Assembly: GCA_948567375.1 (NCBI GenBank)
Contig: OX419759.1
Location: 51,674,593-51,738,592, forward strand
Reading direction: 5' to 3'
Length of the DNA: 64,000 bases
Source: Lunularia cruciata
Taxonomy: Eukaryota; Streptophyta; Marchantiopsida; Lunulariales; Lunulariaceae
Position numbers and translations under genes: made by a program. This document shows, piece after piece, positions 9,773-20,746 of this stretch. Each line of letters starts with the position of its first letter. Within the stretch, counting starts at the first letter, position 1. The notes beneath the pieces were generated by a model. It did no database searches. It was not told where the DNA came from and saw only the letters and a list, made by a program, of their open reading frames with translations.

Positions 9773-10910
9773 ATGATGATGTTGATAGTAAGTTCAGCCC
9801 AAAGTAGAAATGAGCTGCGAACGGTGCAAAATAATGCGGTGGCGAGCCCATTTGCCAATTCACCACCATCTGCCTTGTGCGATGATGGAAGCATCTCACC
9901 CAATTTACTGGTACTCCTGCAAACATCTGATGGAAAAAGACCGCCTGCTACATGGTCACGTAAGTCATTTGTTCTGGCTTGAACATGGCCATCATCACCC
10001 CCATGATACTTCTTTGGATCGGGTCCCGATATGATTCTACCTTGTAACCATTTGCGGTTCTTGAAGCAAAAAATGAGTTACGGATCTCCGCCGTCTCCTC
10101 TACAGCATCACACTTCCAATAGAAGGTGATCCTTGTCAGCTCTCCTGCTTCCCTCCCCAGGACTAACTTCCAATCCGACTCAGTCCATCGAGCCGGATTG
10201 CCTCTCTTCCCTTCCTCACAATTACTGGCAGCAATCTCTGCCATTACACCCGGGAAATTGAAATTCCAATTCCATGCTAAAAAGGTAATACGAAGTCTAA
10301 CCAAGACTTCGATTCTAGCTACTACATCCACTCTTCGAATTGCAAAACCTCTCACTGCCAGCGCGTTGGCCACCTTCTTCACCATGATTTATTCTCTCGT
10401 TCTACGTTGTTGGAAAATCAGACCCTCTCCTGGACAAGACACTCTAACTCCCTCAGGGTTCCGGAAAATCTCACTCTTGATGGGCTTTCGGACACGCATT
10501 ACTACAGGGCGACTACTCAAAGGAATTGGAAATTTACTTAGAGGTTTCAACTTCCTCCTACGCAATTGCAATTTTATATTGCCCCAAATCGCAGTCATTC
10601 TTCAGTTGATTTTGTCTATGAATTTCTCTCTTCTGCGTGCACTCCCGGTCACTATCAAGACATGCTTATTTTGCTCCCGCCATTTCTTGAAATGTACTTT
10701 CTTGCCACGTACAGAGGTTGTTAAACGGTCTTCATCTTTCCTGCGTCTTCCAACCCGAAGACAATGATCTTCGGCTTTTTTCCGGTGTACTCCTCTTCCG
10801 AGTACCTCCGTCATCAGATTTGATGTTAGCTTCTTCGGCTTCCTTCCAAAGTCACTTTTGCCACTTCTTTGTTTGCAATTCGACTGTTCCGTGCTTACTT
10901 CATCTCTCAA
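9726..10910 (-). pseudogene. Family C ORF2 N-terminal globular part, interrupted by three stops
   Basis: Four open segments (10910-10602, 10598-10389, 10385-9948, 9926-9726) all lie in the same minus-strand frame and are separated only by stops: TGA near 10602, TAA near 10389, TAG near 9948. A frame change of one then leads into the 566-codon frame at 8072-9772. The region starts basic and arginine/lysine-rich. It then has a conserved block WTESDWKLVLGREAGEL followed by ITFYWKCDA, and then the FFHQMFAGVPVNW block. The last two blocks are also present in the 5-kb and 53-kb copies. The function is unknown and no catalytic motif is seen. Confidence 0.65.
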
Positions 10911-11864
10911 TCACTACTAACCATAGAAAAAAACAAAAAATGTGGGTACCACATAGAGCAACATTAGAAATGTTGTAGTTACTGAAAGAAGTGCCTCAAA
11001 TGAAGAGGTACTTGAAGGAATGACATTGAAAGTTAGGATGGGAGAAGCACTTGAAGTGATGCAAGATAATCCCAAGTACTTGCAAGCCAACCTACTTGTA
11101 GGATGTTCAACACTCGGAGTGATGTAGGATGATCCCAAATGCTAGCATGAAGGATGTGTCTATAGGCCAAATGATTTGCATGACCAAGTATCAAGGTAGA
11201 AAGAAAAGTTGTGTCACAAAGGAGGATGAGAAACACTCATTGAGGTGTAGAATGAACATGAGTGCTTAAGGAGTAAATACCACACCAAGTCTTGTGGAAT
11301 CATTCTAAATGCTTGTAGGAGATGCAACACTCACATTGCCAATAGGTGAGGTGTACAAGCCTAAGTTTTGAATGCCACTTTGGCACTTGGACTTAAGTGC
11401 CACTGTGATTTGAATGTGCCAACAACAACACTTGCCGCCAAGCATTGTTACCTACAAGATAGCTATTACCACTTGGTAGGCAAGTGTGGCATAGGGGAAA
11501 GTGATTAGAAATAAATTTTTGGCACATGAGAGGGTGAATCTTCACTAAGATTGACATGTGTAGGCCTCCGCATGCATAATGACAAGTGCCTACCCACTAT
11601 GTTACTGCCAAAGTACTAAAGAATGACCATGAATTGAGTACATAAGTTGAGTGCTTGGCTAGAAGTGGCACTTCTCACAAACCCATCTGCCTTCTAAGCT
11701 GATTGAGTAGTGTCTTGTGCATTTTCATAAAGAAGTGAGTTACTTGGAGTCATTTTGAGAGTGGCACTTGGCACAATTTTGGATACTCAAAGTGAAGTGA
11801 GGTACTCAACATAATATGTAAGTGAAGTTGTAGTAGTTTTTCTTGTGCAAAAGCCATGATGATC
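10911..11864 (+). other. No gene seen; transposon-derived spacer
   Basis: No long or recognisable reading frame occurs on either strand. Recurrent words such as GCCACTTGGCAC and GCACTTG suggest LTR or leader sequence of an unidentified element. For the family C unit at 8072-10910, the gag expected upstream (higher coordinates, minus strand) is not present here. Confidence 0.5.
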
Positions 11865-12536
11865 TGTGAGCAGGCCTGTCTTTCACTCAGGATGAACCTC
11901 TAATGGCTATTAGGGTAGCGCACCATGGATTAAGAAGGCAAAGAACCTTAACTCCATCATACTCTTCCTAGGCTAACACTCCAAGACTCAAGACATTGCT
12001 CACTAGAGAACTCAATGAGAGAGAGATAGTTGCAAATGAAAGTATGATGAGTACCTCCTCACCCCTTGTTTATATACTTGTGAAATAGTAACGCACCAAA
12101 GTTACTAATTACTAGACTAAAAGTCAAGTAAAGTCAAAAATTAGAAAGGAATATCCACGCACATGGGCATATTCAACTAGCATATGATCTTATCTTGACG
12201 CAACCACTAAGTCAAGGATTTGTCCACATAGGCTATCCTTGGGCTATAGGAGAATCCAAAACAAAAAGGCTTGCGGGCCCAAGAGTTCTCAACTCTTTCC
12301 TCAAAGCCAAACACCTAGGAATAATACCAAGTCAACACATTAGAATCCAAAATAGTGGTGCTCATCTTTCCACCTCCTCTGAAGTAAGGTCCCCTCTTTC
12401 TTAGCCATGACTAACTCTAGCTAATCATGACTAATGTAGAACCATCCTTTATCTCTATATAAATAACATCTCTCAAGTACTTGTTATACCAAGCTAAATA
12501 TCACAATACCACACACATACACAAATGGGTGTTACA
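11865..12536 (-). repeat. Family A LTR (copy 1)
   Basis: It starts TGTGAGC and ends GTTACA on the + strand and is 672 bp long. It aligns throughout with the 692-bp LTRs of the young A element at 37192 and 44332. The element reads on the minus strand, where the LTR begins TGTAACACCC. It is the 3' LTR of a truncated copy whose last 296 bp of internal sequence follow at 12537-12832. Confidence 0.9.
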
Positions 12537-12832
12537 TTTACCCCCGGACTAAGTTTTCACTTCGTCCTCAAAGTGAAGATCTCTCTACCTTCTATGATAC
12601 ATCTTCAACTTATCATGGTTAATCCTATCAAAGTGTCTTCCTCCCAACTCCTTGAGATCATAGGAGTAAGGCCTCACACTATGAAAGGTCCAAAGTACTA
12701 AGGCAAAAACTTATTTTGCGCTCTCTTGAATCAAATAGAATCAAACAACATTAACCAATCACCTTCTTTGAAAGGCTCCACCTTCTTCTTGCCTTGCTTC
12801 TTGTCATAACTCTACTTTTGTGTCCTTTGGCC
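12537..12832 (-). pseudogene. Fragment of family A pol 3' end plus PPT
   Basis: This is the extreme 3' end of the A internal region: a polypurine tract (minus strand GTCCGGGGGTAAA) followed, towards higher coordinates, by integrase C-terminal codons. These match the region just inside 37884 of the young copy, with small deletions. It stops abruptly at the next A LTR (12833), so one A copy sits inside, or is recombined into, another. Confidence 0.8.
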
Positions 12833-13526
12833 TGTGAGCCGGCTTGTATTTCACTCAAGATGAACCTCTAATGGTCATTATGGTAGCGCACCATGGACTA
12901 AGAAGGCAAGGAACCCCAACTCCATCATACTCCTCCTAGGCTAACACTCGAAGACTCAAGACATTGTTCACTAGAAAACTCAATGAGAGAGAGAGAGATG
13001 GTTGCAAATGAAAGGATGATGAATACCTCCTCACTCCTTGTTTATATACTTGTGAAATAGTTACGCACCAAAGTTACTAATTACTAGAGTAACTCAAGCT
13101 ATTAAGCTAAAATTCAAGTAAAGTCAAAAAGTATTAAGGAATATCTATCCACATGGGCATATTCCACTAGCATGTGATGTTATCTTGACCCCACCACTAA
13201 GTCAAGGATTCCTTCACATGGGCTATCTTTGGACTAGAGAAAAATCCAAAACAAAAATGCTTGCGGGCCCAAGAGTTCTCAACTCTTTCCTCAAAGCCAA
13301 ACACCTAGGAATAATACCAAGTCAACACATTAGAATCCAAAATAGTGGTGCTCATCTTTCAACCTCCTCTAAAGTAAGGTCCCCTCTATCTTAGCTATGA
13401 CTAACTCTAGCTTATCATGACTAATGTAGAACCATCCTTTATCTCTATATAAATAATATCTCTCAAGTACTTGTAATAGCCAGCTAAATATCACAATACA
13501 CCACACATGCACAAATGGGTGTTACA
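12833..13526 (-). repeat. Family A LTR (copy 2), 3' LTR of the old nested A element
   Basis: 694 bp, TGTGAGCC...GTTACA on the + strand. The A internal region begins directly after it with the polypurine tract at 13527-13541. Its partner 5' LTR is at 26245-26936. The flanking tetranucleotides are GGCC (12829-12832) and GGTC (26937-26940), which could be a target duplication with one transition. Confidence 0.9.
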
Positions 13527-13538
13527 TTTACCCCCAGA

Positions 13539-14690
13539 CTAAGTTTTCACTTTGTCCTCAAAGTGAAGGTCTTTCTTCCTTCTATGGTACATCTTCAACT
13601 TATCATGGTTAATCCTATCAAAGTGTCTTCCTCCCAACTCCTTGAGATCATAGGTGTAATTGCCCCACACCTTCTCCACTATGAAAGGTCCAAAGTACTT
13701 AGGCAAAAACTTCTTTTGCACTCTCTTGAATCAAATAGAATCAAACAACATTACCCAATCACCTTCTTTGAAAGGCTCTACCTTCTTCTTGCCTTGTCTC
13801 TTGGCATAGCTCTCCTTTTGTTTCCTTTGAGCTTGCTCCACTCGAACCATAGCAACTGCTCTTGCCACTTCCAACTCCATGAGTTGATCCTTCCTTGACT
13901 TCTTTGTATCACCTCCTTGAGCTTTCTTCAATCTCCTATGAATGCTTTGGAAGGTAGGAAGATCAAAGTGAATAGGTAAGGTAGACTCAATACCATATAC
14001 CAATTGAAATGGAGAATATCCGGTGGAAGTCTTCATGGTTGTCCTATACTCCCACAAAATAGCATGAATCCTCTTGTCCCAATGATGTTTAGCCTCTTCC
14101 ATTTTTGCATCTTTGGCCAACATCATGCACAAGGTCTGATTGGTTCTCTCTGCCAAGCCATTGGAATTTGGCTTATAGGATGTAGTTACTCTATGCGTGA
14201 TAGAGAAATGTCATAGCATGGCTGTAGTGATGCTTCCTATAAACTCTCCTCCTCTATCAGAAACCAAATCCAAAGGGCATCTAAACCTAGTGATAATGTG
14301 TTCATAAAGAAATCTACCAACTTCATCTTCATTCTTGTCCTTCAATGGTCTAGCCTCAACCCACTTGGTAAGGTAATCAGTAACTACCGCAATCTACCGA
14401 TTGTTCCTTGGGGTTCTATTGAGAGTACCTACAAAATCAATTCCCCACTTCTCAAAAGGTCTTAGCAATGGAATTGATCTAAGTGGTGGAGTGGATGTAG
14501 ACTTTCTAGCAAAAGCTTGACAAACATGACAAGTTTTGCAATAATCAAGACAATCCTTGAAAATCCCTCTCCAATGGTACCGGCATCTAAAATCTTGAAA
14601 GAAGTCACCTTTCTTGTAAAGTGCCATCCACATACTAAACCTTCATGAAACTCCTTTATGAGTTGGATAGACTCTTCCTTACCCACTCCT
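13539..14690 (-). pseudogene. Integrase region of old A element
   Basis: Open pieces at 13539-13721, 13731-14156 and 14394-14633 match the integrase of the young copy: the CKTCHVCQ zinc-binding end, WGIDFVGTLNRTP (first catalytic Asp), AERTNQTL carrying the catalytic Glu, and the C-terminal KYFGPFIVEKV segment. Premature stops near 14215, 14390 and 14634 separate them. There is no chromodomain, which fits the Athila/Tat branch. Confidence 0.85.
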
Positions 14691-15240
14691 CTTCAAAGTA
14701 GACCATTTGCTCCTTGGTGAAAAAAGAATATCTTCCACCATTGCGTAAGGTCTAGATCTTGCTGCAAGGGCCCCTTTCTCCCTAGCATGCATCCCTTCAG
14801 GATAGTTACCTCTTGTCACAAAATCCACAATCTCCTTGTACTCCATTGGAACCTCTTGAGTAACTGAGATTGTCATGAGCTCCTCATCCGGGAAGAAATC
14901 ATCCACTGGCTCATCTCCATCATGATCATAGGCTCTAGATAACAAATCAACATTTTCATATTTCTTTCTTGGCATATCCGCAATGGTGTAGTCATACTCA
15001 GACAAGAGTATCATCCACCTTGCTAGTCTCCCTTCAACATTAAGCTTGTTGAAAGTGAACTTCAAAGCCTTGTGATCCGTGACAATGGTGGCTTTCCCTC
15101 CAATCAAGTAGTGTCTAAACTTCTTGAGACCAAAGATCATTGCCAACCCTTCTCTCTCCGTGACAGAGTAGTTCTTCTCTACTGAAACCATCTGCCTACT
15201 AGCATAAGCTATTGGATGTTCATGCTCATCTTGGTCTTAT
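14679..15240 (-). pseudogene. RNase H region of old A element
   Basis: The 15191-14679 frame contains NYSVTEREGLAM, the IVTDHKALKFTF motif and the tail LLSRAYDHDGDEP, all matching the young copy. The upstream catalytic DASYVAIECTLS lies in the adjoining segment (to 15237), where a stop replaces the codon next to the QLDQD stretch. It is inactive. Confidence 0.85.
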
Positions 15241-16166
15241 AGACTAAGAGTGCATTCTATAGCTACATAAGAAGCATCAGTGTAGAGGATGAAAGGCTTA
15301 CTCCAATCAGGTTTAGCAAGAATAGGAGCTACAACAAGGGATTGCTTGAGCTCCTCAAAAGCTTTGAGAGCCTTCTTGTCCTCCAAAATCACCATGGAAT
15401 CTACACCCTTCTTCATGTAGATGGTCAATGCATAAGCCTTGTTGGAAAATGAGAAGATGAACCTCCTATTGTACCCAACCATCCCCAAGAATTGGCATAA
15501 CTTTGTCAAGCTTGAAGGGAATGGAAGGTTTGAGATTTTCCTCACCTCCTCAAGATCAATTGCTATTCCATCCTTGGAGAGGATGTGCCCCAAAAGTAGA
15601 CGTTCTTCACATCCAAAAATGCACTTCTCTAGGTTGGGTGATGCATTTGCCTCATCCAAGCGTTACAAGACCTTGATTAGGTGCTTAAAGTGCTCCTCCT
15701 TGCTCCCATAGACACAAAAGTCATCAATGAAATCTCTAACAAATTTCTCAATGAAAGGTTCAAATACCTTGTTCATGAACCATTGGAATGTGGCTAGAGC
15801 ATTACAAAGCCCAAAAGGCATGACCTTGAAAGCATAAGTTCCCCAAGGTGTGGTGAATATGGTGAGTTGTTGATGCTTTGGTTCAATTTTGATTTGGTTA
15901 TATCCACTATAACCATCTCCAAAACTATACCTCTCATGACCTGCAACCTCCTCCAAGATCTTATCAATGAATGGCAATGGGTAGTAGTTCTTCTTGGTAA
16001 TAGCATTGAGCTTCTTGTAATCCACACATACCCAAAGCTTACCATTTTTTTTTCTTCACAATCACAATTGGTGACACTCATTTTGAATTCTCCACCTCAA
16101 AGATAAATCCGGCCTTCTTGAGCTTATCAATCTCCTCATTCACAACCAAAGAAGTTATTGGGCTAA
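15237..16166 (-). pseudogene. Reverse transcriptase region of old A element
   Basis: 15663-16025 carries YKKLNAITKK, YSFGDGYSGYNQIKI, MPFGLCNALATF and FIDDFCVYG, the RT core with both catalytic aspartates. 15237-15659 carries the connection segment (LPFPSSLTKLCQFLGMVGY). A stop separates the two near 15660. The domain is cut at 16166 by the inserted B solo LTR and resumes at 16922. Confidence 0.88.
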
Positions 16167-16921
16167 TGTAATACCAAGGGTTAGCCATATGATCTAGATG
16201 TGAAATTCGGTTTGGTAACTTCTAGAATGATGTTATACATGATGGTCAAATTAGATCAGATAGAAGTATCACCAAAAGAGTACTTCTACTAATAGGGCAA
16301 AAACCAAAATAGACTTGAGAACCTTAGAACCAATAGCTAGACATATGATTTAAAGGTGAGAATTGGTTTGGTAACATCTGGAAGGATGTTACACATGATG
16401 GACTAAACAGATCAGAAAGAGGTATCACCAAAAGGGGACTTCTATTAATAGAGTAGGGACCAAAATATGCCTGAAAACTTTGAAGGCAATTTCGGAGGCC
16501 TAAACAAATGAATTAGGCCTTGAAAATGTGCAAATTCCCCCTCCCCCCCCCCCCCCCAAATGGTGGAAATGTTGGCCTTCCCTCCCCCCTACTTTGTCTC
16601 GTCAAGAGCTTTCCAATGGTACCTTATGCAATTCCGAGATTCCTACAGGAAGATTCCCTAAAAGATTCCTTCCGGTCAAAGCTTGTTTGACCAACCAGAT
16701 AGGACCTAGACCAGACAGGTCACCCATCCAAGTAAGTAATCCAAGGGTGGAGCTTGCTGACATGTCACCTATCTGTGTCCCTAATCCTATGGTAGGGCTT
16801 CCTTGGAAGAGATCATCTTTGTCTATATAATAAAGAGAAGGTGCTCCCTTGGGGCATAGAATGTTTTGAGTGTGCAATCTGTGTTTTCTCTCTTCTCCTG
16901 TCCTCGGAGTATTACAGCTAA
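16162..16921 (+). mobile_element. Solo LTR of family B with 5-bp target duplication
   Basis: A 750-bp LTR (16167-16916), TGTAATACC...GTATTACA, is flanked by perfect GCTAA repeats at 16162-16166 and 16917-16921. The host A2 sequence resumes seamlessly after it when compared with 40515-40530 of the young A copy, so the empty site is known. A TATA box (TATATAATA) lies near 16832. No internal element sequence remains, as expected after LTR-LTR recombination. Confidence 0.93.
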
Positions 16922-18723
16922 TGTGACATTGCTTTTGGTAGATTGGTCTTGCATGTGACTCCACCTCTATCTTGTGCTCCTCCAAAGTGACTTCCTTCAA
17001 ATCCTTGTAACTGAAAGCAAACACATGGATGAACTTGCCAAAAATCTCCTCAAATCTCACCTTCTCCTCCTTGGTATCATTTGGGCCATACTTGAGGGTA
17101 GCTAACCTTCTCTACCTCCTCAAGTGTCAAAGGTGATTGATCTGGGTCCTTCAAAACCTCTAGCTTTGGTGAAAAATCCATAGCACACAAGGGATACACA
17201 TCTGAATCCGATTCAGATTCATCCTCCTCCGTGGAAGTCTCCTCTTCCATGCTTGTATCCACACCTGAAGCTCCTTCTTCAAAATTTTATTCCCAATAAT
17301 CAAAAGATGGTGTATCTGAATGTGAAGTGTTGGTGGTGTTAGTCATAGGAATTGTGACTCTATGGTTTGATGGCCCAATTCTCAAGTACCCTTTATGCCA
17401 TCAATTAGTTGTGTGTGTTGTTCTCAACCATGGCCTCCTAAGAGGTAAGTCATAGCTTGAATCCTTCAAGACTTGAAAAGTCATGAGATTTTGAACTCCC
17501 ATAACTGAAACTACCACCTTGTCCATCATCCCTATTGGTCAAACTTGTTGTTTTGTTTGCCATGCTCACCACAAATGTTGAAGGTCTTGAGGGTATCACA
17601 CCAACTTCTTTATCAACCTTTCTAACATGGCATTCATTGTTGATCCTCCATCAACCAATGCATCCTTGATGTTGTGACCATTCACTCTCACATCAATCTT
17701 GGAGGCATATTCACAAGCCTTCCATGGTGCTGGCTTGGAATCCACCACCCCCATTGATACTAGAGCTTCTGCCTTCTTCTTCCTCTTGCTACTTGAAGAA
17801 CTCAAACCACCTCTAAGCTCCTTTCTCAAAGTAGGATTCAAAGAAATCAATTGGCCCATTGTGATGTTAGCCTTGTGACTACCAACATCCTCCAACATAT
17901 TGTAGTTCCATTGTTGCTTTGAGATCAAGAAGTCCTCCATCTCCAACTTCTTCCTTGGAGTCTTTGTTGTTGATGGTGTTGAGGTGCAAGTGCTCCTAGT
18001 AGACATAGGAATATCTTGGCTAAGAGTAAATCCTTGAGAAGAGTGTACATCCTTTACAAAACCAACTCTTTTCTTCTCTTGTGCCAAAAGCTCCAAATTA
18101 AGACTCTTGGAGTTTGAGCACTCTCTCTTCTCATACTTGCTCTCAACCACATCTATAGATGTTATCCCCTTACCTTTGATTAGGAGCCACTTGGGTTTTC
18201 ACTTCCTCTCTCTTTCCTTCTATTGGCTCCCTCATAACTCCTTCCTCCATGGTAAGTGGAATTTGGGCAATTCCTTTGGATGTGATCTCTTCCTCCACAA
18301 CCAAAACAATTTCTCTCATTAAAATTGTTGGTTGGTTGGTTGGCCTCCTCTATATAGATAACTTCCATAACTCCTAGGCCCTCTCTCCACATTCTGATCC
18401 ACCTCTCTCTTCTCCCATAGTTGCACCACATTGATCTTGAGATTTACAAGTTGTTTTGTGATGATTTGAAGTAGATCCTTTGGTGGAGGTGCAAGAACTG
18501 GAGCAACTACTACTTCTGGAGCAACCCTTGCCACAAAAGTATCAGAAGTTCCACCATACTTGTAACCTTGAGGAGGATGCACAACCTCCTTTACCACCAA
18601 ATCACTCTCATCTCCTTCCAAACTCTCCTCCATACAAATTGTAATCTTGATAGCTTCAACCTTAACATTATGCAAAATCTGGACTCTAACTTTTATACTC
18701 TTTCCACATAGACTCTCATTGTC
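16922..18723 (-). pseudogene. Gag-protease region of old A element
   Basis: Minus-strand pieces at 18675-18319, 18150-17596, 17262-17077 and about 17060-16922 match residues ~160-750 of the young polyprotein. They include the CFGCGGRDHIQRNCP zinc knuckle near 18305-18260 (with G-H changed to D-H) and the protease LVDGGSTMNAM near 17660-17630. Stops and frame changes separate them. The region is cut at 18723 by the chromovirus insertion. The rest of gag continues at 24371. Confidence 0.85.
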
Positions 18724-19195
18724 TATAATACCAAGAGCTAGCCATATGATTTTGATGTGAAATTTCGTTTGGTAACATCTAGAATGATGTTATACATGAT
18801 AGTCAAAATAGATCAGATAGAAATATCACAAAAAGAATACTTCTACTAATAGAGCAGAAACTGAAATAGACTTGAGAACCTTAGAATCAATAGCTAGACA
18901 TATGATTTAAAGGTGAGAATTGGTTTGGTAACATCTAGAAGAATGTTACACATGATGGACTAAACAGATCAGAAAGAGGTATCACTGAAAGGGGACTTCT
19001 ACTGATAGAGTAGGAACCAAAATATGCTTGAAATCTTTAAAGGCAATTTTGGAGGCCTAAACAAATGAATTAGGTCTCAAATATGTGCAGATTCCCCCCA
19101 ATAGAGGAAAAGCTAGCCTTCCCTCACCCCTGGTTTGTCTCATCAAGAGCTTTCCAATGGTACCTTACGTGATTCTGAGACTCCTACAGGAAGAT
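18724..19195 (+). repeat. Truncated 5' LTR of the family B chromovirus
   Basis: It starts TATAATACC (ancestral TGTAATACC) and is collinear with the first two thirds of the LTRs at 16167 and 23651, then breaks off into internal gag sequence at about 19195. The U3 again contains two imperfect copies of a ~160-bp unit. Confidence 0.8.
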
Positions 19196-19212
19196 TCTGA
19201 CCATGGAGACAT

Positions 19213-20215
19213 TACAAAGTCAAGTGCAAATCCTCAGGAATGATCAAGCCATGCAAGAAGAAGAGTCGTCTCAAACCCAGTACCTATGACTGAAGTACTT
19301 GGAGAGGTAGTTATGTCTATGAGCCCTATCAATGATGAAGCCACATTGCTACTCCAGATGAAGAAGACTTGCAAGATCAAGCCTTACAAGGGGCAGCGTA
19401 TGATGAGAGTAGTAGAAAATTGGATCTCAAGAATGAATCAATATTTCTGGTTGTTCTCAACAGAGATCACGGAGCATGCAACAAGCGTGTTTGCATGTGG
19501 GTATTTGACCAATAAAGCCCTCCATGGTATGATGCTTGGGAACAATCTATGTTGGCAAAGAGAAGGGAGGTCAAATGGACAACAATGCAAGAAGGATTGC
19601 TGAAGAATTTTCAATCGGTGTATTCTGTGCAGATAGCTCAAACCCGACTATGGGGATTGAGACAAAAAAATAGCATACAAGAGTATGTGGAGGCATTTTA
19701 GGATCTACAAGTCAGAATAACAAACATGAGTCCAGCAAAGGCTCTTGACAATTTCAAACAAGGGTTAAAGGAGCAGATTTGCCAAGAAGTCATGGTGCAA
19801 AATCCTTGCACAGTATTTGAAGCCATTGCTTGTGCACAAAGAATAGTAGGAGCATTGGGTGGAGGTGAAGGAGTAGTTCCACCTCAATATTATAGGGCAA
19901 AAATACCACACATGGGTAGATCAGTAACGATAGAATTGAGCAACCTTTGATTTCAAGATCGAGGAGCACAACCGCTTCAAGAGGAGCGTGGACGGGTAGA
20001 AGAACAAAGAGATGGAGTCCCACAAGGAGGAGGAACTTGAGGAGAACAATGCCATTGTTACAATTGTAGCCGTATTGGGCACATATCTACCAACTGTCGC
20101 ACTCATTTCCCTAGAGGCCCTTGGCCTTTGTACAAGCAATCTTTGAACAACATGGAGAGGTGCATTGAAGAGGAGGAGGTAGAAATCACTTTGGAAAACA
20201 AAGATCGCCAATAAA
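19213..20215 (+). pseudogene. Gag of the family B chromovirus, decayed
   Basis: Pieces at 19286-19603 and 19726-19950 show the Gag fold (YLTNKALH, then FKQGLKEQICQEVMV). A CCHC knuckle C-YN-C-SRIG-H-ISTN-C is encoded at 20056-20097. The knuckle is intact (C-x2-C-x4-H-x4-C), but stops at about 19603, 19700 and 19948 prevent translation. Gag would package the element RNA. Confidence 0.8.
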
Positions 20216-20221
20216 TGTACC

Positions 20222-20746
20222 TTGTGGCCTTACTTGCTCAATAAGGAAGAAGAGAAGCGAGGGAAGAAGAAGACTAATGTACAAAGATCCCAAAAGGCAA
20301 CCTCACAATTGATTGTCGTGAATGGAGTCCTAGAAGGCAATCAAGTGAGAGTATTAATCGATCCGAGAGCAATAGAGAATTTCTTATCTCGCTCTGTTGT
20401 AACAAGATTGGGAATAGATCTAGAGAGGGATAGGAGTGAAGAAGTACAGTTGCCTAACAGGAAAATAGAGAGGATTGAATCATTACCTAGACAAGTAACA
20501 CTCTCTATAGGAGAATATCAAGAAGCAATTGAGTGGCGAGTAATACAATTAGCTTGTTATGATGCAATCTTAGGCATGCCATGGATGGAGCATTACAACC
20601 CTATGGTAGATTGGAAGAAGAAAGTAGTGAGAACCCACCAATGGTCAATCATTGGGGTTAAAGAAAAATCACCCAGGCAAGATCTGCCTCTATATGTCAT
20701 AGGGACGGCAATTGTATGTAAGATCGATAGATGTTCATGTGTCTAA
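20222..20746 (+). pseudogene. Protease of the family B chromovirus
   Basis: The 174-codon frame contains VNGVLEGNQVRVLIDPRA, where the catalytic D-S/T-G is now D-P-R, and the downstream ILGMPWMEHY motif near 20570-20600. It lies in a different frame from the gag knuckle and from the RT, so indels lie on both sides (about 20225-20245 and 20715-20735). The changed active site implies an inactive enzyme. Confidence 0.8.

Noticed and set aside
12195..12404. 69-codon + strand frame starting MTQPLSQGF, repeated at 13185, 26594, 37541 and 44681
   Set aside because: It lies antisense inside every family A LTR and is repeated only because the LTR is repeated. No domain, and length varies with each LTR's mutations.
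16602..17060. 152-codon minus-strand frame
   Set aside because: It crosses the junction between the B solo LTR and A2 gag-pol, so it is a chimera by chance, not a gene.
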